This document shows, one piece after another, positions 48,964 through 59,396 of a stretch of DNA of 64,000 nt. The stretch comes from GCA-003244245 sp963712995. Lineage in GTDB: Bacteria; Actinomycetota; Actinomycetes; Mycobacteriales; Pseudonocardiaceae. Location: assembly GCA_963712995.1 (NCBI GenBank), contig CAVQKH010000008.1, forward strand, positions 78,374 to 142,373, in the 5' to 3' direction. Numbering within the stretch: the stretch's first letter is position 1; each line of letters opens with the position of its first letter. The position numbers and the translations under genes were made by a program. Below the pieces are notes generated by a model. It ran no database searches. It worked only from the letters and a program-made list of their open reading frames with translations, and had not been told where the DNA came from.

Positions 48964-49040
48964 GTCAGACCACATCGACATCGACCAGCCGCAGACCCTC
49001 GATCCGGTCGAAGTGCTTGTGGTTTCTCGTGGCCAGTGGT
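48964..49040 (-). pseudogene. PIN-domain (VapC) toxin, C-terminal remnant
   Basis: Reading leftwards, LATRNHKHFDRIEGLRLVDV then DVV and stop matches the C-terminal end of VapC-type PIN nucleases (ATRNxxHFxRIxGL). Upstream sequence is not in frame and earlier acidic residues are missing. About 25 codons remain. Confidence 0.65.
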
Positions 49041-49116
49041 CAGGGCGTGGCGTAGGCGCTGGCCGAGGGCTACCGGCCCGGGGGTCACGACTCGCTACTG
49101 CAAGTTATGGGTCCGC

Positions 49117-49362
49117 CTACTCAGTGTTGATCTTCGCCCAGGTGCCAGGCAAGTCTGCGTGGAGATATTCGGTGGATTCATTCTTCCCCGCCTTGTGAAG
49201 GTGGTAACCGGAGAAGAGGTGGCCGTCCCACCTGAGCGATTCATCAGATCTCAGCGGCGGATTGTGATCTCTATAGTATTTGATCTCCCTCTCCTCGACC
49301 ACGGATGCGTGGCGCGCACCCCCCATTGTGTTACTGCCAGATAACCGCTCGAACCATCCCAT
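49117..49362 (-). CDS. Hypothetical protein
   Basis: 81 residues beginning MGWFERLSGSNTMGGARHAS and ending LHADLPGTWAKINTE. Hydrophilic, with no signal peptide or recognised motif. Base composition is lower in GC than neighbours. The frame is open and the C-terminus looks protein-like (SGYHLHKAGKNESTEYLHAD), so I keep it at modest confidence. Confidence 0.45.
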   Translation of the reverse strand: MGWFERLSGSNTMGGARHASVVEEREIKYYRDHNPPLRSDESLRWDGHLFSGYHLHKAGKNESTEYLHADLPGTWAKINTE

Positions 49363-49800
49363 GGCGCCCCTCTCGAGTCTTTAGCACCGCGCACATGAAT
49401 ACCCCCCATGCAGCCAACGCTCTGCGCCCGGCGCAAGTCACCGAGCGCGCATGCCTCCGGGTCCGGGGCCCGCGCACCTGCACATGCACTCAATAGTACC
49501 CCCGACGCGTGATTACGTCACCTGTTTGAACGATTAAGGTGCGCGTTTGAACGATTAAGATGCGCGCAGGCACGGAGAGTATTCAGACGCGGGACCTAGC
49601 GACGCTATAGGGGTGGCGATGCGCGGGGCCTACGACCACGCATGGCCGCACCGGCGTGGCCGTCTTGGTGGCCTGCGATGTCGCCGGGCTGACCGCCGGG
49701 GAGGTGCGCGACCACCAGGCCGTCACCCAGGCTGTCCCGGTCACGTTGTCCTCATACGAGGAGAACCGTGGCAGTGGGGGGTCGACGAAAGGACGATGGG
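49363..49800. other. Intergenic region upstream of the solute-binding protein gene
   Basis: About 440 bp. It contains a 21-bp tandem repeat at 49524-49565. A short frame from about 49640 (VAVLVACDVAGLTAGEVRDH) could be the tail of a lost gene. No complete gene is supported. Confidence 0.5.
49524..49565. repeat. Two tandem 21-bp repeats
   Basis: GTTTGAACGATTAAGGTGCG plus C, then the same 21 bases with one change (G to A at the sixteenth), directly adjacent. The 21-bp period equals two helical turns, so both copies face the same side of DNA, as expected for a paired operator. They lie 236 bp before the lipoprotein start. Confidence 0.75.
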
Positions 49801-51064
49801 ATGCGGCGCTGGCTCGCTCTCCCGGCGGTGGGGCTGGCGAGCGTGCTCGCCCTGGCCGGCTGCTCGGCCAACGCACCGGAGACGGGCTCATCCGCGACAC
49901 CCAAGGAACTCACCACCGACTTCGGCGTCACCCGCACCGAGATCGTCCTCGGTGCGCTGACCGATGACTCCAGCCCCTTCTCCGAGTTCGGCACCGGGGT
50001 CCTCCACGGTCAGCAGCTCTGGATCAAAGAGGCCAACGCCGCCGGCGGAATCTGCCAGCGGAAGATCACCCTCAAGATCGGCGACTATCAGGACAACGCC
50101 GTCCAGGCGAGCATCCAGTACACCGCACTGGAGCCCAAGGTGCTGGGCTTCATGCACATCGTCGGCTCGTCGGCCATCGCGGCACTGAGCCAGCGGTTGA
50201 TCGACGACGAGACCACGGCGGTCGCTGTGCCAGCGTCCTCGAAGTTGCTGAGCAACCCGTACGTGGTCATCCCGGCCACCACCTACGACGTCGAGATGAT
50301 CAACGGTCTGTCCTATCTGATGGAGCAGGGCAAGATCCGCGACGGCGACACCATCGGCCACATCTGGCGCGAGGGTGACTACGGCGCCAACGGGCTGCGC
50401 GGCGCGCAGTACTTCGCCCAGCGCCACCGTCTGACGCTACGCGAGGCCAAGGTCAGCACCGAGTCGCCGATACGCGAGATCGTGGCCGCTTTCGCCGCCG
50501 AACCCCGGGTGCAGGCGATCGCGCTGAGCACCACACCGGACCAAACCGCCGCAGCCGCCGCGGCCAACCAGGAGCTGAGACTGGACGTGCCGATGATCGG
50601 CAACAGCCCGACGTTCACCCCTGGGTTACTGACCGGTCCGGCTGCCGGAGCCCTCAACAACCTCTCGGTGGCGGCCAGCTCAGTACCCTTCTCCTCCCCG
50701 CTGCCCACAGCCCAGCACGTCGCCGAGAGCCTACCGGCAGGCCGCGTACCGCGAGCTGCCCAACAGCGGCGTGCCCTACGGCTACGCGATCGGCCGGATC
50801 TGGGGCCAGCTACTCAAGCGGGCCTGCATCAACGGCGACATGAGCCGGTCCGGACTCCAGGAGGCGCTGCGCCAGCTCCCCACCATCAACACAGACAACC
50901 TGGTCGCCGACCTGCGCTTCGCCAAGCCGGGCGCTCCCGCGGCCCGGGAGACCTACATCGCAGTTCCCGATCCCGTTGTACCCGGCCGGATCCGGGAAGT
51001 GCGACCGTTGTTCACATCTCCTGATGCCCAGAGCTACGTCGCCCCCCACCAGACCGGCGACTGA
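49801..51064 (+). pseudogene. Branched-chain-amino-acid-type solute-binding lipoprotein, frameshifted
   Basis: ATG at 49801 opens a lipoprotein signal (RRWLALPAVGLASVLALAGC). A Peripla_BP_6 fold follows: TEIVLGALTDDSSPFSEFGT, GVLHGQQLWIKEANAAGGI, FMHIVGSSAIAALSQRL and GDTIGHIWREGDYGANGLRG. At about 50731 one extra C shifts the frame, and YRQAAYRELPNSGVPYGYAI continues to the stop at 51064. The original protein would be about 420 residues. No permease or ATPase genes are adjacent, so it was an orphan receptor. Confidence 0.8.
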
Positions 51065-51145
51065 CACCTGATCGGCCAGCGCGGTGAGGCCGAAATCGTC
51101 GGGGGCGGGAGATACGGTGAGCGTGGCCCAATAAAGAGGTTCGCG

Positions 51146-51510
51146 GTGTCGTACAAGCCGGTGGTTGCCGCGACACTGGGCAGCGCGACGCTTCGGCAGT
51201 TGTCGTACTGGCGGTCGTCTCGATCCGCCGAGGTGCCGCTGCTCGCGCCTGAGCTGCACGAGCCGAGGTCGCGTGTGTCGTACTCGTTCCCTGACGTGGT
51301 AGCGCTACGAATCTTCGTTTACCTGTGATCACGGGAGGTACCTCTGCAGCGAGTTCCCAAGGCGCTGTAGAGCCTGCGAGATATCGGCGCCACCGAGCAT
51401 CTGTCGTCCTACCAGCTCGTGGCGGTCGGGCGTGACGTGGTGGAAGGTCTCCGAGGAGGTCGCGGTGGATCTGACCCGTCGACCGGGTCACCGGCAACCG
51501 CTAAGTGGTC
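51146..51510 (+). pseudogene. MerR-like/DUF433 antitoxin-type protein, decayed
   Basis: The 60-codon first frame (MSYKPVVAATLGSATLRQLS, YWRSSRSAEVPLLAPELHEP, YSFPDVVALRIFVYL) matches the N-terminal HTH of MerR-like proteins carrying a DUF433 tail that pair with PIN toxins. After the stop at 51326 a related frame (LRDIGATEHLSSYQLVAVGR, then DVVEG) continues with further breaks. It may once have paired with the VapC remnant at 48964. Confidence 0.55.
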
Positions 51511-51574
51511 GCCGCCGGAAGTCCATCGGGAGTTGACTTGACGGCAGGTCAGCTGTGCAGCGACGGTGCGCGCC

Positions 51575-51632
51575 GTGAACGCGACATCACCGACATCCCG
51601 GGCGCGAAAAACGTCGGTGACGTCTCGTTCAC
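51575..51632. repeat. 58-bp palindromic repeat copy B
   Basis: Bounded by GTGAACG and CGTTCAC with arms gtgaacgcgacatcaccgac and the near complement, around a short centre. It has the same length as the palindromes at 6200-6257 and 63666-63723. Flanks differ from those copies. Confidence 0.8.
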
Positions 51633-51912
51633 GGCACCCGACGGACTTCGGGAGCCGACCACTAAGACACTCCAGCCGAGGGTGCGGGGGAACACAGCGG
51701 GCCACGGGGTACCGGATGCTGGGCCTGTACAGGTCCCGGGCTGGGACCGGCGGCGCGCGCGGTGTTAATCGAGGTTGTAGACCGTGTACTGGCGAGCGGG
51801 GTCGGCCGACCTGCACCACCTGCCACCGTGATTACGCTCGCGCCCAGTCCGCACGGTGAGGATTGAGGGCTACTGTCGTGCTGGGCGACACAGGTGAGGA
51901 GCGGCCTGGGCC

Positions 51913-52566
51913 ATGATCGTGTCGGTGGTGTTGGACGTTGGGGAGACGTTGCTCGACGACACGCGGGAGTTCGGTCGGTGGGCGGACTGGCTCGGGGTAC
52001 CACGGCATACGTTCTCAGCGCTGCTGGGTGCGGTGACTGCCGCGGGTCGTAACAATGCCGAGACCTTCCAGTATTTCCGACCTGGATTTGACCTTGAATT
52101 GGAACGACGCCGCCGAGAGCAGGCCGGCGTTGGTGAATTGATTGAGGAAGTCGATCTCTATCCGGATGCACGACTCGGGCTGGCGGCATTACGTGAGCGG
52201 GGAATCTGGGTGGGTCTTGCTGGCAACCAGACCGGGCGTGCCGCAGAGTTGCTGCGAACGCTGGATCTTCCGGTGGATGCGATAGCCACCTCGGGCGAGT
52301 GGGGCGTGGCTAAGCCTGATCCATTATTTTTCGACCGAGTAGCCGATTTTGCTCCGGGAGCTCGTACAGAGATCGTCTATGTGGGTGACCATCGTGACAT
52401 CGACATCATTCCAGCGTGTAAGGCTGGCTTAAAAACTGCACTGATCCGGCGTGGACCGTGGGGATATCTATGGGCCGACGATCCAGATTCAATAGCGACT
52501 GCCGATTGGGTGATCGGATCACTCGCAGAACTGGCCGACCTCTTCCGCCCCGAGACTCCTTCTTAA
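51913..52566 (+). CDS. HAD-family hydrolase
   Basis: 217 residues. VVLDVGETLLDDTREFGRWA has the nucleophile Asp (DVGET variant), VGLAGNQTGRAAELL motif II, EWGVAKPDPLFFDRVAD the motif III Lys and VYVGDHRDIDIIPACKAGL motif IV. It belongs to the subfamily I phosphatases often found beside XRE regulators in actinobacteria; such a regulator remnant is convergent just downstream. Substrate unknown. Confidence 0.85.
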   Translation: MIVSVVLDVGETLLDDTREFGRWADWLGVPRHTFSALLGAVTAAGRNNAETFQYFRPGFDLELERRRREQAGVGELIEEVDLYPDARLGLAALRERGIWVGLAGNQTGRAAELLRTLDLPVDAIATSGEWGVAKPDPLFFDRVADFAPGARTEIVYVGDHRDIDIIPACKAGLKTALIRRGPWGYLWADDPDSIATADWVIGSLAELADLFRPETPS

Positions 52567-52596
52567 TCGATAATCCCGATATCCATGCGCCAATAT

Positions 52597-53070
52597 TTAG
52601 CAGAATTCGCCAATCTCGGTTACGCCCGCGTCGCGCAGAAAAAAGATGGTCGACCTGACGTCTGGGTGAACCCGGATATGCTGAGGCGCGATCTCACGTG
52701 CAACGCGAAGTGCGCTGATAGTCTGATCGTACTGGCCAGCTTGGAGGTGAGCGCGACCGAGATCGACAAAATAATGCGAGCGGCGCTCCGCGGGAATTTC
52801 CGGCGGCGGCACCCATCCGTCTGCGAAACGGAGGGCTGCATCGGCGTCGGCGAGATCCACTGCCAGAGTAACGCGATGGATCCGTACCGAAGCCGACCCG
52901 AATGCCGTGCCGTGGTAAATCCCTTCAGGTACGCGGCAAGCGACGCGGTCGGCTTCGTCGAGCACGCTCGCATCGAGCGCACTGACCGGCGGTGTTGTCG
53001 GTGGCCAAATGCGTGCCACAACGGCAATACCTGCGCCGGATCGGCCGCGGTCCCATTGGCGCCTCCTGCG
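52597..53070 (-). pseudogene. XRE/TPR regulator, internally deleted
   Basis: The N-terminal part near 53056-52930 has RRRYCRCGTHLATDNTAGQC, the cysteine-rich opening of many actinobacterial XRE regulators. A different frame (52597-52990) has VTLAVDLADADAALRFADGW and RSHYFVDLGRAHLQAGQYDQ, which is their TPR C-terminus. The helix-turn-helix and several hundred residues between are missing. Confidence 0.6.
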
Positions 53071-53286
53071 CTCCATCCAGATCCGAGGAGCCTATCCGCT
53101 CCCCGACGACGATGATCGACCAGTGGCGCCCACGGGGGATGCACCGCCTTTTCATCGGCATATATATCCATACGCATCCTGGTATGCGCCAGGCCACCTG
53201 CACTGCTTAGGTGATCTTCACGGCCATCCACGCCAGACACTTGGGAGCGCGATCATGGGTCACCAGCCGGATGACCAGCGGTCATC

Positions 53287-53604
53287 ATGTCACGACCGCG
53301 AATGACTGAGCCTGCACCGACGGAGGATCGGTCCACAAAACAAGGCGCGCAGATGATGTCGGCGGTGCACCGCAAGATCGCGGTACGCGGCAGCGGCGGG
53401 GTGTCCGCAACGATCATCGTGGTAGCGCGGCAGGGGCGCGTGTGGCTGTCCATCATGCCGCCGTTCACGTGGGAAGCCATCTTGGAACCGATCCACATCG
53501 ATGAGCTGACCCATACCCTGGAACTGGCCCGGGATGACGCCGAGAAGATGGCTGCGACACTCCCTAAACGGACCTCTCACCTGAATCAAGGAAAGGGACT
53601 GTGA
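53287..53604 (+). CDS. Hypothetical protein
   Basis: 105 residues; starts at 53287 or 53302. RKIAVRGSGGVSATIIVVAR, QGRVWLSIMPPFTWEAILEP and HIDELTHTLELARDDAEKMA suggest a small alpha/beta domain of a type frequent in Pseudonocardiales but without known role. Its 3' end overlaps the convergent permease gene by 41 bp. Confidence 0.6.
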   Translation: MSRPRMTEPAPTEDRSTKQGAQMMSAVHRKIAVRGSGGVSATIIVVARQGRVWLSIMPPFTWEAILEPIHIDELTHTLELARDDAEKMAATLPKRTSHLNQGKGL

Positions 53605-54817
53605 GTATGCGGGCTGCCCGTAGGAGCAGCCCGACCGCGAGCACCGCGGTACCGCTCAGCACGGTGCTCAGTGGCAGGGTCAGGGCCAGCAGGGCGCAGC
53701 CGGCGGCACCGAGCACGGCCAGCGGGCGCCGCCACCAGCGCCCGCGGCCAGGCAGGGTGAAAGAGGCGGCGTTGGCGATGGCGTAGTAGGTCAGAATGGC
53801 GAAACTGGAAAAACCGATGGCGCCCCGCAGGTCGACGACCAGCACGACGGCGGTGATGGTGAGGCCGACCACGAGCTCGGCCCGGTGGGGTACCCGGTAC
53901 CGGGGGTGGACGGCGGCCAGCACACCCGGCAGCTCGTGATCGCGGGCCATCGCCAGGACGGTGCGCCCGACTCCGGCCAGCAGCGACAGCAATACACCGG
54001 CGCAGGCGAGCGCACCGCCGATGCGCACCGTGGGCGTCAACCAGCTCAGGGTGCCGGATTGGGCGGCCGCGGCGAGCGGAGCGGGCGAGGCGGCCAGCAC
54101 GGCGGGACCCAACGCGGCCAGCACGGCGGCACCGACCAGTACATAGACGCCGACGACAATGCCCAGCGCGATCGGGATGGCCAGCGGGATGGTGCGGGCG
54201 GGTTCGCGAACCTCCTCACCGAGGGTGGCGATCCGGGCATAACCGGCGAAGGCGAAAAAACACAGCGCCGCAGCCTGAGTGATACCCGTCAGCCCGCCGC
54301 TGGTCCAACCGGTGAGGTTGGCTGGATCGGCCTGCCCGCCGCCCAGCGCGGCGACCACGACCGCGGCCAGGGCGAGCAGCGTCAGCACGACGAGAACCCG
54401 GGTCAGCTGGGCGGTCTTGGTGACCCCGACATAGTTCACCGCGGTGAGTGCCACCACCACGGCGAGCGCCGGTGCCGTGGGATGCGCCGGCCAGAGGTAG
54501 GCGCCGAAGGTCAGGGCCATCGCCGCGCAGCTGGCAGTCTTGCCGATCACGAACCCCCAGCCCGCCAGGAACCCCCAGGTCGGTCCCAGCCGATGCCGGC
54601 CGTAACGGTAGGTGCCGCCGGACTCGGGGTAGCGGGCCGCGAGCTGGGCCGAGGCGATGCCGTTGCAGTAGGCCACGATCGCGGCGATGACCAGGGCAAT
54701 CAGCAGACCGGCGCCGGCGGCGGCCGCAGCGGGCGCGAACGTGGCGAACACCCCGGCACCCAGCATCGAACCCATGCCCAGCATGACCGCATCGGCCAGG
54801 CCCAGCCGGCGGAGCAA
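53564..54817 (-). CDS. APC-superfamily amino acid permease
   Basis: 417 residues and about twelve membrane helices. LGLADAVMLGMGSMLGAGVF is the helix 1 substrate loop (GSMLGAGVF) typical of APC transporters; ALCFFAFAGYARIATLGEEV is the helix 6 region. Cationic or neutral amino acids are likely substrates. The next gene, ltrA-like, lies 32 bp upstream on the same strand. Confidence 0.88.
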   Translation of the reverse strand: MLRRLGLADAVMLGMGSMLGAGVFATFAPAAAAAGAGLLIALVIAAIVAYCNGIASAQLAARYPESGGTYRYGRHRLGPTWGFLAGWGFVIGKTASCAAMALTFGAYLWPAHPTAPALAVVVALTAVNYVGVTKTAQLTRVLVVLTLLALAAVVVAALGGGQADPANLTGWTSGGLTGITQAAALCFFAFAGYARIATLGEEVREPARTIPLAIPIALGIVVGVYVLVGAAVLAALGPAVLAASPAPLAAAAQSGTLSWLTPTVRIGGALACAGVLLSLLAGVGRTVLAMARDHELPGVLAAVHPRYRVPHRAELVVGLTITAVVLVVDLRGAIGFSSFAILTYYAIANAASFTLPGRGRWWRRPLAVLGAAGCALLALTLPLSTVLSGTAVLAVGLLLRAARILTVPFLDSGERSV

Positions 54818-54849
54818 CTGCGGCCCAGGGGGTCCGGCCTCCTGCGCGG

Positions 54850-56049
54850 TCAGGCCGGCGTCGCAGGGCGATGGCGCACCGCGTCGCGCGCGGTGGCGAA
54901 ACGGATCATCTCGTAGCCGGTCAGCAGCACCAGGACGCCGGCCAGCACCGCCAACGCTGCCAGCGGGGCCAGCCAGGTGGTCAGCGGCACGAGCAGCAGC
55001 AACACGATCGCCACCACGATCCGCTGCACGGTCACGGTGTGCAGTACGCGCATCTTGAACCCGACATGGGCCAGCAGGTACAGCGCCGCGCCACCGTAGA
55101 GTGCGGCCAACGTCAACGGCTCGTCGTGCCCGCCGTCGACGACGTGCTGGAGCACCTTTTTCAACCCCAGCGCCATCAGCACGATCCCGACCACCATCGG
55201 CAGGTGCAGGTAGCTGTACGCGTCCCGGGCCAGCCGCGACCGGTTCGCTTCGGGCTCAGCCACCAGCGCTCGCTCGCCCAGCAAGGCCGAGGTGTCGAAA
55301 TAGGCCCACCACAGCGCCGCGCAGACCGTCAAACCCAGCACTGAGGCGGCCACCACCGACCAGGAGATCGGCAGCCCGGACATCCCCACCCCGATCGCCA
55401 CGATCGACTCACCCAGCGCCACGATAATGATCAATCCGTGCCGTTCGGCGAAGTGCCCCGGCGCGCGTAGCCGCCAGCCGGCGGCACCGCCCAGGAAGGT
55501 GCCCCCGTAATCGGCGAGCAAGGCCAGTGCCCACAGCCCGGTCTGCAGCGCACCGGAGAACTGGGAGGCGACCAGCAACAGCCCGGTGCCGCCGATCACC
55601 GAAGGGGCGAAGCGGATCAGCTGCTTGCGCAACCCGGGATCGTCCCGCGCGGCGATCCAGAAGAGCACCAGGTGCAGAGCCCGGAACGCGAAATAGCACA
55701 GCGCCACCACCACGGGCCCGTTGCTCCCGCCAGGGAGATCGGTAAAGGCTTGCGGAATGGCCAGCGCCAGCAGGAACATAGCCGCCATCACGGCGAACAG
55801 CGCGGCCCGGACAGCTCCCTCATCGGCGACCACGACGTTGCACAGCCACGCGTACCCGACCCAGCTCCACCACAACAGCGCAAGGATCAGCAGACCACGG
55901 ACGATGCCGTGCACCGATACGTCGTGCGCCATCAGCGCCGTGATCTGGGTCAGCCCGAACACGAACACCAGGTCGAAGAACAGCTCGATCGGCGTGACCC
56001 GAGCCCCGGTCGTGGCAGCCACCATCTGCGGTGCACGCGGCGTTCTCAC
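54850..56049 (-). CDS. Low-temperature requirement A (LtrA) family membrane protein
   Basis: 399 residues from GTG at 56049, since upstream codons (MTCLFVSWLVALWHV) lack a ribosome site. VTPIELFFDLVFVFGLTQIT is the family hallmark, and about twelve hydrophobic segments follow, with ERHGLIIIVALGESIVAIGV in the middle. LtrA was first described in Listeria for growth in the cold; its activity is not known. Possibly cotranscribed with the permease. Confidence 0.88.
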   Translation of the reverse strand: MRTPRAPQMVAATTGARVTPIELFFDLVFVFGLTQITALMAHDVSVHGIVRGLLILALLWWSWVGYAWLCNVVVADEGAVRAALFAVMAAMFLLALAIPQAFTDLPGGSNGPVVVALCYFAFRALHLVLFWIAARDDPGLRKQLIRFAPSVIGGTGLLLVASQFSGALQTGLWALALLADYGGTFLGGAAGWRLRAPGHFAERHGLIIIVALGESIVAIGVGMSGLPISWSVVAASVLGLTVCAALWWAYFDTSALLGERALVAEPEANRSRLARDAYSYLHLPMVVGIVLMALGLKKVLQHVVDGGHDEPLTLAALYGGAALYLLAHVGFKMRVLHTVTVQRIVVAIVLLLLVPLTTWLAPLAALAVLAGVLVLLTGYEMIRFATARDAVRHRPATPA

Positions 56050-56220
56050 AGCAGAAATCCTGACATGCCACAGAGCGACCAACCAGCTGACAAACAGGCA
56101 CGTCACCGATCCCTTCGCCGCAGAGCTGGCCGGAGCGCAGGGTCACGACGTCCTCAACTGGATGGAGGCCCGCGCGCCGGGCGTTTCGCAGTTGGGGGAC
56201 GGGAACAGTTGGGGAAGGGA

Positions 56221-56258
56221 AACGGGGCCGGTCCCTGGCGAGGGGGACCGGCCCCGTT
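56221..56258 (-). terminator. Terminator of groEL
   Basis: Perfect 15-bp stem AACGGGGCCGGTCCC with its complement and an 8-nt loop, 18 bp after the groEL stop on the minus strand. Confidence 0.85.
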
Positions 56259-56276
56259 TGATTCAACGGTGCGGGA

Positions 56277-57905
<1,629 letters not shown>

Positions 57906-58051
57906 TGCGGTGTGGTCCTCCGGTCATGGGCGCCGCGGCGGATCCGCGGCAAGGACACAGTGCTCGGCCAGGCTCGGTGCCCGCGACGGACGCCCGGCGG
58001 ACGCCGGACTCACCGTCCCGACCTCATTGTGTGTAGCTCGGGTTGCTGCGC

Positions 58052-58112
58052 TGGCACTCAAAGGGTTCGAGTGCCAACACCGTGTTTAGCACTCGACTCC
58101 CTCGAGTGCAAG
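58052..58112 (-). promoter_or_regulatory. Two CIRCE operators for HrcA
   Basis: Site 1 (58052-58076): TGGCACTC, 9 nt, GAGTGCCA, a perfect inverted repeat. Site 2 (58086-58112): TTAGCACTC, 9 nt, GAGTGCAAG. Both match the CIRCE consensus TTAGCACTC-N9-GAGTGCTAA and spacing. They lie 147-207 bp before groEL. Confidence 0.9.
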
Positions 58113-58148
58113 CTGGCGCGCCCGCCGCCTGCGGCTCGATGTGGTCCG

Positions 58149-58565
58149 CTACGACCGCTTTCGCACACAGGCGTGCAGCGCCTCGGTGAGGGTGCGGTGC
58201 TGGTCGAAGGATGCTTTGAGCGAGACCGCATGCAGCTCGGCGATGGCCGGGGAGCACGGGTCGATGACGACTGCCAGGTGACCGCCACGGCCGGTTCGGT
58301 GCCGGTGCCGGGCGACGAGAAGGGTGTACAAGCCTTCGGAGTCCATCGACGTCACGGCGGACAAGTCGATCACGAGGTGCGAGTTGCCATCGCTGCGTGC
58401 TTGCGCGAGGGCGTCGCTGAGAATGGGTGCCGTGGTCTCGTCAATGGTGCCGGTCACCGTGCACACGGTAGTGTTGGGCTGAGGTTGGGTGAGAGCAGCG
58501 GTGAGCGGCGGCCACCCAGAAAATGGTTGATCCTCACAAGTCCATCGTTCGTTGCCCATAGTCAT
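58149..58565 (-). CDS. STAS-domain anti-sigma factor antagonist-like protein
   Basis: 138 residues. TVCTVTGTIDETTAPILSDA, HLVIDLSAVTSMDSEGLYTL (Ser at the phosphorylation position) and LAVVIDPCSPAIAELHAVSL form a STAS fold. No anti-sigma kinase gene is adjacent; it may respond to one of the RsbW-like proteins elsewhere. Divergent from nothing close; 236 bp upstream of groEL on the same strand. Confidence 0.78.
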   Translation of the reverse strand: MTMGNERWTCEDQPFSGWPPLTAALTQPQPNTTVCTVTGTIDETTAPILSDALAQARSDGNSHLVIDLSAVTSMDSEGLYTLLVARHRHRTGRGGHLAVVIDPCSPAIAELHAVSLKASFDQHRTLTEALHACVRKRS

Positions 58566-58840
58566 CCCCCCCGGGAAGCGAATGGTAAGGAGACCCTACA
58601 CATTCACCAATCCAGGCTCTATTGCACCCCTCCTATGGGGCCTTGAGGATCAAATGCAAAGACGTACGCAAACACCGGAGCAAAGACCGATGCATGTGCA
58701 TCGGGTCAACGGCGCGCCGTTTCCATCCCGACTCGGTGTGATCGGGACATGGTGCGATCGGGACATGGTGTGATCGGGATGCGGTGCGACTAGTGACACG
58801 GTGCGACCAGCAACGACACAGGATCGTCATGCCGAAAACT

Positions 58841-59200
58841 CTAGACGTCGGCGGTGACCATAGGCAGATCGAACTCGCCGTCGGTGACGCCCAAGCGGAA
58901 AGCGGTCCATTCCGTCTCGTCGAACACGAGCTCGGTGCCGGTCAAGACTTCCCGGACGGTCCAGGAACCTGGACGGACGACAACGGTGACGGCACCGTTG
59001 GTGTTGGCCAGATTGCCGGAACAGACCTCACCGAGCCAACGCGACCACTGCTCGTCAGTGAAGCCGATCACCGGACTATCGACGATCTTGCTGTGTCTGA
59101 TCTCCATGCCGTCACCGGTGGGGCTGACCTCGACGCACCCGTTCTGGTGGGCTGAATACGTCGACTTCCGCCACCCGGCTCGGCGGTGTGCGGTGGGCAT
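58841..59200 (-). CDS. DUF397-domain protein
   Basis: 119 residues. WRKSTYSAHQNGCVEVSPTG and a C-terminal WTAFRLGVTDGEFDLP are the DUF397 hallmarks. A middle insert (VIGFTDEQWSRWLGEV) makes it about twice the size of a simple DUF397 protein. These usually sit next to an XRE regulator in a regulatory pair; none is adjacent here. Confidence 0.82.
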   Translation of the reverse strand: MPTAHRRAGWRKSTYSAHQNGCVEVSPTGDGMEIRHSKIVDSPVIGFTDEQWSRWLGEVCSGNLANTNGAVTVVVRPGSWTVREVLTGTELVFDETEWTAFRLGVTDGEFDLPMVTADV

Positions 59201-59396
59201 GGTCTCCTCCGGGTGCGTGTGAGCGCGGTGAGGCGAGCGCGGATCGCCTCGACGGTGTCGGCGAGTGGCGGCCGCGACCTCACGCAGGCTCGAACGATGT
59301 GAGTGTACCCCGCTATCTGATCTTGATTCTGGACATGCTTCTCACCCCTCAACAGATTCCTGGCCCAGCTGGGTCGGCTGGGCGGGACCGGGCAGG

